From Nitrospirota bacterium (GTDB lineage: Bacteria > Nitrospirota > Nitrospiria > Nitrospirales > UBA8639): a DNA stretch of 12,665 nucleotides. The notes below the pieces were generated by a model. That model was not told where the DNA came from and made no database searches. It saw only the letters and a list, made by a program, of their open reading frames with translations. Numbering within the stretch: the first letter of the stretch is position 1; each line of letters opens with the position of its first letter. This document shows positions 1-7,197 of the stretch, one piece after another. A program made the position numbers and the translations under genes. Where the stretch lies: positions 1,314,013 through 1,326,677 of the forward strand of contig CP070743.1 of NCBI GenBank assembly GCA_020348185.1. Reading direction: 5' to 3'.

Positions 1-917
1 CCCTCCCCGTCAAAAGGCCTTGAACCAAGACCACCTATCAAGCGTCCGTCGTCATGGATATTCACGAATTCGGGGGCAAGTTGGTGGCCTAACTGACCTA
101 ACAAAAAAGAGGCTCCTTTATAGAGCGAGTACCCAGAGATGGCACTGGCCAAATGTCCAAGTAAACTTTGGGCGGTTTCTGGATCAAAAATCACGGGAAC
201 TTCTTGGGTTGAGATTTTTTGGGCGCCGAGTCGTCGAATGGTCCGGCGTGCAGCTTCTTCCCCTATTGACTCCGGACTTTCCAAACATTGAAGCTTTGGA
301 TTTACGCTGTACCAAAAATCCCGTTGCATTCCCCCACCATTGGAATCGGTCGCAATGGGTGAAACCGAAAGAGAAAACGTTGAACTTTGATGCACGCCAA
401 AAAACCCATGACTATTGGCTAACAACACCGACCCATGAGAAGCCGCACAATCGGCACCCTCAGAATTGGTAATTCTATGATCGACAGACATGGCTGCCTT
501 TTCTGCACGACGGGCCAAGGAAATTTCTTCTTCGACGGTAAGCTGGGTGGGATCGTAGACCTCAAGATTGGGCAAATCTTTGTCCCTGAGATGCGTTTCG
601 GGCAATCCTGACATCTCATCCTCAGCCACAGCATTGGCTAAGGCACAGGTATCCGTCACAAAATGATTAAGGGATTTTTTAGAGAAGTCGGAGGTTGACG
701 TACTGGCAGATCGCTTTCCGAAAAATACCCGTAAGCCTAAGTTTTTTTCCCTGGCCTTAGCCAACCGATCGACAGCCGAAAGTCGAACTTGAACGGAAAC
801 GGCATCCCCTTCAGCCGCTAGGACATCCGCCTCCGTCGCACCTAAAGAAATGGCTTTCTCCAGTACATATTTCGCAACAGAAGCCAATTGGTCGGTCTGA
901 GCAGGGAGAGAGGTCAC
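1..917 (-). CDS. tldE: TldE/PmbA, TldD/TldE protease partner subunit (partial, 3' end beyond window)
   Basis: Read on the minus strand, an uninterrupted frame of 305 codons runs from a GTG at 917-915 off the left edge. The family is about 450 residues long, so roughly two thirds is visible. Recognisable PmbA/TldE blocks are GGGMQRDFWYSV near residue 190, and near the end FDPETAQSLLGHLASAISG, SLYKGASFLLGQLG and GSRPFDGE. The HExxxH zinc motif of TldD is absent, as expected: in the E. coli pair TldE is the non-catalytic partner that forms the heterodimer with TldD. The complex degrades unfolded peptides and trims some modified peptides (microcin B17, antitoxin CcdA). The GTG start is chosen because it is the first start codon after the tldD stop, 30 bases upstream in the same frame. 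No good ribosome site precedes it, so coupling to tldD translation is likely. A TTG at 887 is an alternative. The substrate here is unknown. Confidence 0.93.
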   Translation of the reverse strand, partial: MTSLPAQTDQLASVAKYVLEKAISLGATEADVLAAEGDAVSVQVRLSAVDRLAKAREKNLGLRVFFGKRSASTSTSDFSKKSLNHFVTDTCALANAVAEDEMSGLPETHLRDKDLPNLEVYDPTQLTVEEEISLARRAEKAAMSVDHRITNSEGADCAASHGSVLLANSHGFFGVHQSSTFSLSVSPIATDSNGGGMQRDFWYSVNPKLQCLESPESIGEEAARRTIRRLGAQKISTQEVPVIFDPETAQSLLGHLASAISGYSLYKGASFLLGQLGHQLAPEFVNIHDDGRLIGGLGSRPFDGE

Positions 918-947
918 AACACCACAACCAGGACAGCCAAATAGTCT

Positions 948-2387
948 TTATCCAGCATTGGTCCCCCCTACGGTAATTTCATCAATCCGAAGGGTCGGTA
1001 GCCCAACACCAACAGGCACGGATTGTCCTTCTTTCCCACACGTTCCGATTCCTTCATCAAGCTTGAGGTCCAGACCTACCATGGAGACCTGTTTAAGAAT
1101 TTCAGGACCGTTGCCTATAAGGGTGGCGCCCTTGACCGGTTTGGTTACCTTGCCATCTTCAATGAGATAGGCTTCACTGGCTGAAAAAACGAATTTTCCA
1201 TTGGTAATATCGACCTGTCCACCGCCAAAGGAGACCGCATATAGACCTCGTTTGACGGAACTCATAATTTCCTCAGGGTCAGATTCTCCGGCTAACATAA
1301 AGGTATTGGTCATTCGCGGCAGCACAATACTTCTAAAATCTTCTCGGCGGCCGTTGCCGGTTAGGGGAATACCCATCAGACGGGCATTTAACCGGTCTGT
1401 GATATACCCACGAAGAATGCCCTTTTCAATCAGAACAGTCCGCGAAGTCTGTGTACCTTCATCGTCCATATTCAGAGAGCCTCGACGAAAGGGAAGGGTC
1501 CCGTCATCGACGATGGTGCAGGCCTCGGAAGCGACACGCTGCCCAATGAGATCACTAAAGGCTGAAGTTTTCCTCCTGTTAAAATCAGCCTCAAGACCGT
1601 GACCGATCGCTTCATGTAAAAGAATTCCCGGCCACCCCCCTGCCAATATCACCGGCATGGTCCCGGCGGGGGCATCGACGGCATCCAGATTTAGCACGGC
1701 TTGTCGCGCGGCTTCCTGGGCATAGCGGCGAACCCGATCCTCTTCATGATAAAAAGAGAAGGCAACTCGTCCACCACCTCCAAATGTGCCCACTTGACGA
1801 TTAGTTCCATCCTCGGCGATACAGGTAACCTGAAGTCGTGACAAGGGTTGAACATCTCCGACTATGAGGCCATCTGATGTCGCAACAACAACAGTTTTTT
1901 GCTCGGTATTAAAAGAGGCCATCACCTTTGTAATCCGGTTATCGTAGCGACGGGCTTCCACATCAATTCGATTAAGAAGTTCAACTCGTTCCTTCGTCGC
2001 AATATCGCTGACGGGTTGATCGAGTGGGTAAAGATTTTGAGTGGGCTCGTGACGGTGAGTCACGGCAATGGGAGTGTCGCCTTGAGGTGAATTGGCAATA
2101 TATCGCGCCGTATCAGCAGCAATTTCCAAATCTCGCTGGGAAAGATCGTCCGAATAAGCAAACCCGGTTTTTTCTCCTGCCGTCGCCCTGACTCCTGCAC
2201 CCTGGCTTACCCGCTTTACCGCACGTTTGACAATCCCTTCTTCCATGGATACCGAATCAGAAGTCGTTGATTCAAAATAGATATCGGCATAGTCCACATC
2301 TCTGACCTTCACCCGTCCAAGGGCTTGTTCAATTTGATGTTCATGAACCGAAAAATGAGAAAGGTCTGCGCTTGGAATTGGTTTCAT
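948..2387 (-). CDS. tldD: TldD metalloprotease subunit
   Basis: This 479-residue protein has the normal length for TldD (about 480). It carries the family zinc site HEAIGH (His258, Glu259, His263) inside the conserved block GILLHEAIGHGLEAD. A late TCGKEGQSVPVGVG block contains Cys450, which by analogy with E. coli TldD would be the third metal ligand. Other family marks are GSLNMDDEGT and the early SMEEGIVKRA segment. TldD is the catalytic half of the TldD/TldE peptidase, which acts in the cytoplasm on unfolded peptides and on some ribosomally made modified peptides. The start ATG is preceded by AAGG about 10 bases upstream and by a good promoter candidate. tldE follows 30 bases downstream, so the two form one transcription unit, divergent from uppS. 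No modified-peptide precursor gene is visible nearby, so a general proteolytic role is as likely as a maturation role. Confidence 0.97.
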   Translation of the reverse strand: MKPIPSADLSHFSVHEHQIEQALGRVKVRDVDYADIYFESTTSDSVSMEEGIVKRAVKRVSQGAGVRATAGEKTGFAYSDDLSQRDLEIAADTARYIANSPQGDTPIAVTHRHEPTQNLYPLDQPVSDIATKERVELLNRIDVEARRYDNRITKVMASFNTEQKTVVVATSDGLIVGDVQPLSRLQVTCIAEDGTNRQVGTFGGGGRVAFSFYHEEDRVRRYAQEAARQAVLNLDAVDAPAGTMPVILAGGWPGILLHEAIGHGLEADFNRRKTSAFSDLIGQRVASEACTIVDDGTLPFRRGSLNMDDEGTQTSRTVLIEKGILRGYITDRLNARLMGIPLTGNGRREDFRSIVLPRMTNTFMLAGESDPEEIMSSVKRGLYAVSFGGGQVDITNGKFVFSASEAYLIEDGKVTKPVKGATLIGNGPEILKQVSMVGLDLKLDEGIGTCGKEGQSVPVGVGLPTLRIDEITVGGTNAG

Positions 2388-2421
2388 ATGGAGTCTACCT
2401 TAATAAGCTAAATCGAAAAAC

Positions 2422-2450
2422 AGTATAACCTATCTTTTTTGGACGAGCAA
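2422..2450 (-). promoter_or_regulatory. Candidate sigma-70-type promoter for tldD-tldE
   Basis: Read on the minus strand, TTGCTC (2450-2445) and TATACT (2427-2422) are separated by exactly 17 bases. The -10 box matches the consensus at 5 of 6 positions and the -35 box at 3 of 6. Transcription would start near 2415, giving a leader of about 28 bases before the tldD ATG. This is inferred from the sequence only. Confidence 0.55.
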
Positions 2451-2546
2451 TTTTCGGGGAAATATGTCAAGAAAGCCAGTGTCTCGATCTCACTATCTTT
2501 GCGAGATGGAAACGGTGAATCCCTTAATGAATGAATGTAAAGCGGG

Positions 2547-2577
2547 TTTGACAATTCTTATCTTTGACAATTAGACT
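2547..2577 (+). promoter_or_regulatory. Candidate uppS promoter with a direct repeat
   Basis: A perfect consensus TTGACA at 2548-2553 is followed 18 bases later by TAGACT (2572-2577), which matches the -10 consensus at 4 of 6 positions. Transcription would begin near 2585, about 53 bases before the uppS ATG. The ten-base string TTTGACAATT occurs twice, at 2547-2556 and 2563-2572, 16 bases apart. The second copy has its own perfect TTGACA (2564-2569) but only a poor -10 (TTTACC at 2587). The repeat may reflect tandem promoters or a regulator site overlapping the promoter. Confidence 0.45.
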
Positions 2578-2637
2578 GAATCATCATTTACCCTAATCCT
2601 CGAGTCAAGTTTCGTTTTTGATTCTCTAACCCACTCC

Positions 2638-3435
2638 ATGAGCGACATGCAGACTACCTCTGCTGAACAAGTCGCAGATTCCCAGCTTCTCGGTCAACTG
2701 GATTCAGACCTCCTTCCCCGTCACTTGGCCATCATTATGGATGGGAATGGTCGTTGGGCTGCACAACGAGGTCTTCCTCGACTTGCGGGACACCGCCAAG
2801 GACTCAGGGCTTTGCAAGAGGTTCTAGAATTATGCCACGAAGTCGGCGTCCCCAACCTGACTATTTATGCATTTTCGCATGAAAATTGGAATCGCCCTCT
2901 GCCGGAAATCAACATGCTCATGGGCTTGCTGAAAGAATACCTCCACCGGGAGCGTAAAAAATTCTTAGAAAAAAAGATCAGGTTTTTGCCCATCGGTCGA
3001 TTGGATATGCTTCCCCATTCCGTGAGAATGTTAGTGCAGGAAGTTGCTGAGGAAACCCAACATTTTTCCTGTCGGACCTTGGCCGTCGCCCTGAGTTACG
3101 GAGGCCGATCAGAAATCATCGACGCCGTACGAAAAATTGTCAGAGATATTCAATTAGGTACCGTCACCGTTGAGCAAATCGATGAAAACTTATTTGAGCA
3201 ATATTTAACAACTTACGGCTTACCCGATCCAGATTTGCTTATTCGCACCAGTGGGGAAACCCGTCTGAGTAATTTCCTGTCGTGGCAAACCGTCTATACT
3301 GAGCTGTATTTTACCAAAACCCTCTGGCCCGACTTCCGCCGGAGAGAAATCTTGCTCGCCCTCCTTGACTATCAAAGGCGGGAACGTCGCTTTGGACGCG
3401 TCCCCGAGTCCGTGCCACAACCGAGTAAATTGTGA
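2638..3435 (+). CDS. uppS: Isoprenyl transferase (undecaprenyl diphosphate synthase)
   Basis: This 265-residue protein is a cis-prenyltransferase that extends farnesyl diphosphate with isopentenyl units. The product, undecaprenyl diphosphate, is the lipid carrier for peptidoglycan and other wall polymers. The N-terminal signature HLAIIMDGNGRWA contains the catalytic Asp35. FSHENWNRP follows, where many homologues have FSTENW. The C-terminal signature RTSGETRLSNF begins at Arg203, and Glu222 in the TELYF segment is the expected Mg-binding residue. The usual LLWQ or similar is LSWQ here, a mild variation. The start ATG at 2638 has no Shine-Dalgarno sequence, only pyrimidines before it; an in-frame ATG at 2647 is an alternative. 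It overlaps cdsA by four bases, so the two are probably translationally coupled. The first 20 or so residues are not part of the conserved domain. Confidence 0.97.
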   Translation: MSDMQTTSAEQVADSQLLGQLDSDLLPRHLAIIMDGNGRWAAQRGLPRLAGHRQGLRALQEVLELCHEVGVPNLTIYAFSHENWNRPLPEINMLMGLLKEYLHRERKKFLEKKIRFLPIGRLDMLPHSVRMLVQEVAEETQHFSCRTLAVALSYGGRSEIIDAVRKIVRDIQLGTVTVEQIDENLFEQYLTTYGLPDPDLLIRTSGETRLSNFLSWQTVYTELYFTKTLWPDFRRREILLALLDYQRRERRFGRVPESVPQPSKL

Positions 3436-4322
3436 TTCGAGAATTCTTTGGCTTCCGGGTTACCGAACCCCTTTCCGAGCCAAACCCTCAGGTTTCCCGC
3501 CAATTTGACCTTCGTCGGATTTATTCGGCTCTGGTTTTCGTTCCCCTGTTTTACCTCCTGGTTCGCTATGGTCCCCCCATCCTCTTTTCTTTCTTGGTAA
3601 CGGCCGTATCTCTGTTGGCCCTATGGGAATTCTATGGAATGTCTTTTCCGACCCAAGGCCACCGAATATCGATGATCGTAGGAGTTGGTCTTCTGCTTTT
3701 GATACTGCTCCCCATTCAATATCTCGAGAAGACCGGAATCATATTCATACTGACTGTTGTGATTTTCGGGGCTCTCATTTTTCTCATGATGAATTTCACC
3801 CCCGGGAAACAAGTAATTCCCACTCACCTCATTTTCCCATTTGGAGCCCTCTACATCGGAGTTGGACTTGGTCATTTCCTATTAATCCGAAATTTGGCAG
3901 AGGGTGACCTTTTTGTTTTTTTTGTCATTCTCGTGACTTGGGCTGCCGATACAGCCGCCTATTATACTGGAAAGACCATGGGTCGCAGGCCCCTTGCGCC
4001 ACGATTAAGCCCCAAAAAAACCGTGGAAGGATTTGTTGGAGGACTCCTATGTGCGATGTTCGTGGCCGGCCTTAGCCATTTCTGGTTTTTCCCTTTTCTC
4101 TCCCTGGGTGAATGTGTCATCATTGGTGTTCTACTCACCGGCCTAGGTCTATTGGGCGACCTAGCCGAATCGTATTTTAAGCGGAGCTCCGGAGTGAAGG
4201 ATTCCGGAACTTTGATCCCCGGCCATGGGGGAGTACTAGACCGGCTGGATAGTCTCCTCTTCACCGGTCCAGCCTTCTACTATTCGTACATCTTTCTAAC
4301 CGGCGCGGCAGGTGGAATATAA
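3432..4322 (+). CDS. cdsA: Phosphatidate cytidylyltransferase (CDP-diacylglycerol synthase)
   Basis: This 296-residue, strongly hydrophobic protein has about eight or nine predicted membrane segments by eye. It converts phosphatidic acid and CTP to CDP-diacylglycerol, the branch-point precursor of bacterial phospholipids, at the inner membrane. The full family signature spans residues 247-273, from SYFKRSSG through Lys256-Asp257 and the PGHGG block to DRLD. The upstream LSPKKTVEGFVGG block is also typical. The chosen GTG start overlaps the uppS stop in the sequence GTGA, which signals tight coupling. The first 25 or so residues are polar and lie before the first membrane helix. The gene is followed by an unusually long gap for this cluster, containing an inverted repeat. 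Confidence 0.97.
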   Translation: MIREFFGFRVTEPLSEPNPQVSRQFDLRRIYSALVFVPLFYLLVRYGPPILFSFLVTAVSLLALWEFYGMSFPTQGHRISMIVGVGLLLLILLPIQYLEKTGIIFILTVVIFGALIFLMMNFTPGKQVIPTHLIFPFGALYIGVGLGHFLLIRNLAEGDLFVFFVILVTWAADTAAYYTGKTMGRRPLAPRLSPKKTVEGFVGGLLCAMFVAGLSHFWFFPFLSLGECVIIGVLLTGLGLLGDLAESYFKRSSGVKDSGTLIPGHGGVLDRLDSLLFTGPAFYYSYIFLTGAAGGI

Positions 4323-4354
4323 CCGAGGGGTAGGCTAAGGTATCTACATCTCGG
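4323..4354 (+). other. Short hairpin directly after the cdsA stop codon
   Basis: CCGAG (4323-4327) can pair with CTCGG (4350-4354), and GTAG (4330-4333) with CTAC (4344-4347), giving a 5 + 4 base-pair stem with a small internal loop and a 10-base apical loop. It starts immediately after the stop codon. No run of T follows, so it does not look like an intrinsic terminator. It could be an RNA stabiliser or simply chance. Confidence 0.3.
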
Positions 4355-4360
4355 GAGAAA

Positions 4361-4500
4361 GGGGTCGAAGAGTCAAAAAGTCAAAGGGGTCAAAGATTTC
4401 TGGAAGATTCATTGTTCTCCGATTCGGACCTTTTAAACTTTTCGACCTTTTCGACTCTTAGACCCTTGTACTGAAAAATTTGCAGTTCGAACTTTGAACC
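4361..4500. repeat. Imperfect inverted repeat built of GTCAAAR-like units (copy A)
   Basis: The left arm (about 4362-4395) is a run of degenerate 8-9 base units: GTCGAAGA, GTCAAAAA, GTCAAAGGG, GTCAAAGA. The right arm (about 4427-4465) carries the complementary series, including GACCTTTT, GACTCTTA and GACCC. The arms can fold into a long imperfect stem around a loop of about 30 bases. A 30-base tail of CTGAAA and TTGAACC-like words (4471-4500) follows and ends 26 bases before the dxr start. A second element with the same architecture lies at 11341-11510 before argC, so this is a dispersed repeat and not a one-off. I see no coding content. It interrupts an otherwise tight operon and may be transcribed through. 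Confidence 0.7.
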
Positions 4501-4526
4501 TCTGTTAAGTTATTTGCGAGGAAGCC

Positions 4527-5687
4527 GTGAAACACATCGTAATACTAGGCTCAACCGGATCAATCGGCGCCAGCACTCTTGACATCGTGTCCCGATTTCC
4601 AGACCACTTTGCAATCCTTGGTCTGACCGCCGGCACAAATGATGAGAAATTGGAGCAACAAATTCGAACCTTTCATCCGCGCGTCGTCGCTCTATCCTCT
4701 GAAACGGCAGCTCAACGCCTTCGTGCAAGGCTCACAAACCATCCGGTTGAAATCCTTTCTGGCGAGAAGGGTCTGTGTACCGTCGCCAGCGCGCCAGATA
4801 GTGATTTAGTGATTTCGGCCATTGTAGGCGGTTCCGGTCTTATGCCTACGATGGCAGCCATTAGGGCAGGACGTGCAGTGGCGCTAGCGAACAAAGAGCC
4901 GATGGTCATGGCCGGCCAAATGATGCAAGAAGAGGCACATAAGCAAGGGAAACGGATCTTTCCCATTGATAGTGAGCACAGTGCTGTCTTCCAATCACTT
5001 GAAGGTCACCGCAAACAAGATGTTCGGCGCATCATGTTAACCGCCTCTGGCGGTCCATTTTGGAACTGGTCCGTCGACCAGATGAAACACGTGACCCCTG
5101 ATCAAGCTTTGCAGCATCCCAATTGGAAAATGGGTGCAAAAATTACCATCGACTCTGCCACCATGATGAACAAGGGACTTGAGGTCATTGAGGCACGATG
5201 GCTTTTTGATGTCCCACCTAATCAAATTGAAATGGTCATTCACCGAGAAAGTATCATTCACTCTCTGGTAGAATATTGTGATGGGTCGGTCATCGCCCAA
5301 CTTGGGTTTCCCGATATGCGGACGCCCATCGCGTATGCCCTGAATTACCCAGAACGTATATCCTTGGAACCGCCGCTTTTGGATCTTGGAAAGATTGGGA
5401 ATCTCACCTTCTATCCGTCGGACTTTGAGAAGTTTCCCTGTTCCAAATTAGCCTATGAGGCCTTAGAAGGAGGCGGGGGGTTGCCGGCCACGTTGAACGC
5501 GGCGAATGAAATTGCGGTTCAGGCATTTCTTAATAACGAAATTGCATTTTTGGACATCAGCCGACTCATCAGGGATACCATGAATGCTTACACACCCCAT
5601 GCTTTAACGACCATAGAAGATGCCTTGGAAATCGACCGATGGGCGCGAGAAAAAGCCTCAGTTTTGGTCAAGGCATTCACCAAATAA
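4527..5687 (+). CDS. dxr: 1-deoxy-D-xylulose 5-phosphate reductoisomerase
   Basis: This 386-residue cytoplasmic enzyme catalyses the first committed step of the MEP isoprenoid pathway, the NADPH-dependent conversion of deoxyxylulose phosphate to methylerythritol phosphate. The NADPH-binding loop GSTGSIGAS begins at residue 8. The metal ligands expected from E. coli are present as Asp148 and Glu150 (IDSEHSA) and Glu219 (MNKGLEVIEA). The active-site blocks LTASGGPF and VIHRESIIHSLVEY are intact. ANKEPMV (from residue 121) replaces the commoner ANKESLV, a conservative oddity. The GTG start is supported by the ribosome site GAGGA at 4518-4522. The length is normal. The enzyme feeds the isoprenoid units used by UppS, encoded two genes upstream. 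Confidence 0.98.
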   Translation: MKHIVILGSTGSIGASTLDIVSRFPDHFAILGLTAGTNDEKLEQQIRTFHPRVVALSSETAAQRLRARLTNHPVEILSGEKGLCTVASAPDSDLVISAIVGGSGLMPTMAAIRAGRAVALANKEPMVMAGQMMQEEAHKQGKRIFPIDSEHSAVFQSLEGHRKQDVRRIMLTASGGPFWNWSVDQMKHVTPDQALQHPNWKMGAKITIDSATMMNKGLEVIEARWLFDVPPNQIEMVIHRESIIHSLVEYCDGSVIAQLGFPDMRTPIAYALNYPERISLEPPLLDLGKIGNLTFYPSDFEKFPCSKLAYEALEGGGGLPATLNAANEIAVQAFLNNEIAFLDISRLIRDTMNAYTPHALTTIEDALEIDRWAREKASVLVKAFTK

Positions 5688-5705
5688 TTTCCTATTGATC
5701 GCTTG

Positions 5706-7103
5706 ATGTATCATATGTCCACTTTTCTGGCTCTCTCTCCAGACTCCATCTATCTCTTTGCTCAAAAAATTTGGTGGTTTCTTATTGTGCTTGGAGTACT
5801 CGTGACTTTCCATGAATTTGGGCACTTTCTTGCCGCCCGTTGGGTAGGTGTGAAGGTTCTCAAATTTTCATTAGGCTTTGGTCCTAGAATCTTTGGTCGA
5901 ACCGTTGGCGACACTGAGTATTTGGTTTCAGCCATCCCACTTGGAGGATATGTCAAACTTTTTGGTGAAGATGCAGCCGAAACCATTTCTCTCAAAGATC
6001 AACAACAATCCTTTTCGCATCAGTCGCTCTCTCATAAGATGCTGATCGTGGCCGCTGGACCAGGGTTCAACTTTCTTCTCACCTATTTGATCTTTACGAT
6101 TTGGCTGGCCGCAGGTTCACCCCTGTTCGTCCCAACCTTTCAGGATATCACCCCACAAGTGGAAGCGATTAAACCAGGATCTCCATCCGATGTCGCCGGC
6201 CTTAAGGTGGGAGACCGTATTGTTCGAGCCAATGAAGAAGACATTTCCACTTATGGGGAATTGTCCGAGGCCGTTCAACGCAGTCAGGGAAAAAGAATGA
6301 CGATCGATGTCCTCCGGAATGATCAAATCAAAACCCTATTCATCAAACCCGAATCTCAAGAAAATCCTCAGAATCCGGAAGAAACCATTTATTTGCTAGG
6401 AATCGAGGCCTATGCCCCCGTTGTTGGTGAGGTGGTCCCGGATACGCCGGCTATGGAAGCCGGGCTGGAAAGTGGGGACCGAATCATCGAAATTGAAGGG
6501 AAGGCCATCCACACCTGGTCTCAAATGACTGAAATTGTGAGAAAGCAACCTGGTCAAACCCTAAACCTGAAAGTTAAACGGAAGGACCAAATTGTATCCG
6601 TGGCGGTGACCCCAGCTCCTCAAGAAATCCCCACGGAGGAAGGACAAACCCAAGTTGTTGGAAAAATAGGAATTATCCTTTCGGGTCGTTCCGTGATGAG
6701 TGCCAGTTCAATTTTAATGGCGCCCGTTGAAGGCTTGGTTGCCACTTGGAAATGGGCTGAACTTACCTTGGTGGGGGTCTATAAACTTCTCGTTGGAGAA
6801 ATCTCGACCAAGAACCTCGGGGGTCCTCTGATGATAGCCAGTGTGTCTGGCGAACATGCCGAACAGGGGATTTCCAATGTCATCTTTCTTATCGCTGTCT
6901 TAAGCATGAATCTTGGCATTCTGAATTTGTTACCCATTCCCATTTTAGATGGGGGCCACTTATTTTTCTTTACCTGTGAAGCCATCTTAGGACGACCGTT
7001 AGGAGAACGATACAGGGAGGTTGCGCAACAAGTTGGCCTGGTTGTGCTATTTTCAATTATGATTTATGCGACTTGGAACGACATCACGAGACTTCTCCAG
7101 TAA
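5706..7103 (+). CDS. rseP: RIP metalloprotease RseP (site-2 protease) with two PDZ domains
   Basis: This 465-residue inner-membrane zinc protease cleaves membrane-embedded substrates. In E. coli it releases sigma-E by cutting RseA and it clears signal-peptide remnants. The zinc motif HEFGH (His36, Glu37, His40) sits in the first membrane segment, and the conserved LDGGH motif with Asp415 lies in a late one, within NLLPIPILDGGHL. Two PDZ domains lie between them, at about residues 130-225 (GLKVGDRIVRA) and 230-310 (GLESGDRIIEIEG). About four membrane helices are visible: one at the N-terminus, one near GPGFNFLLTYL, and two near the C-terminus. ATG at 5706 lies 18 bases after dxr; TTG at 5703 and ATG at 5715 are alternatives, and none has a strong ribosome site. 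No sigma or anti-sigma gene is in the window, so the signalling substrate is unknown. Confidence 0.97.
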   Translation: MYHMSTFLALSPDSIYLFAQKIWWFLIVLGVLVTFHEFGHFLAARWVGVKVLKFSLGFGPRIFGRTVGDTEYLVSAIPLGGYVKLFGEDAAETISLKDQQQSFSHQSLSHKMLIVAAGPGFNFLLTYLIFTIWLAAGSPLFVPTFQDITPQVEAIKPGSPSDVAGLKVGDRIVRANEEDISTYGELSEAVQRSQGKRMTIDVLRNDQIKTLFIKPESQENPQNPEETIYLLGIEAYAPVVGEVVPDTPAMEAGLESGDRIIEIEGKAIHTWSQMTEIVRKQPGQTLNLKVKRKDQIVSVAVTPAPQEIPTEEGQTQVVGKIGIILSGRSVMSASSILMAPVEGLVATWKWAELTLVGVYKLLVGEISTKNLGGPLMIASVSGEHAEQGISNVIFLIAVLSMNLGILNLLPIPILDGGHLFFFTCEAILGRPLGERYREVAQQVGLVVLFSIMIYATWNDITRLLQ

Positions 7104-7197
7104 ACACCGACGCCTATTGCCCATTACTAATTAGCGACTTTGTTCGAATACGTTCGCAAACACGTCATCTACTGAACTGTACCCCGACTATACCCTC

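Noticed and set aside
20..472. 150-codon plus-strand open frame opposite tldE
   Set aside because: It lies antisense to a clearly conserved PmbA/TldE frame and has no recognisable domain of its own. The same applies to the other open frames opposite the conserved genes.
924..938. CPGCG codons between tldD and tldE, suggesting a zinc knuckle
   Set aside because: They lie between a stop codon and the next start, so they are not expected to be translated.
7131..7156. Partial palindrome with core CGAA-TACG-TTCG between rseP and proS, resembling an SOS box
   Set aside because: The half-sites are too short and the spacing does not fit the Gram-positive-type LexA box; no repair gene is adjacent.
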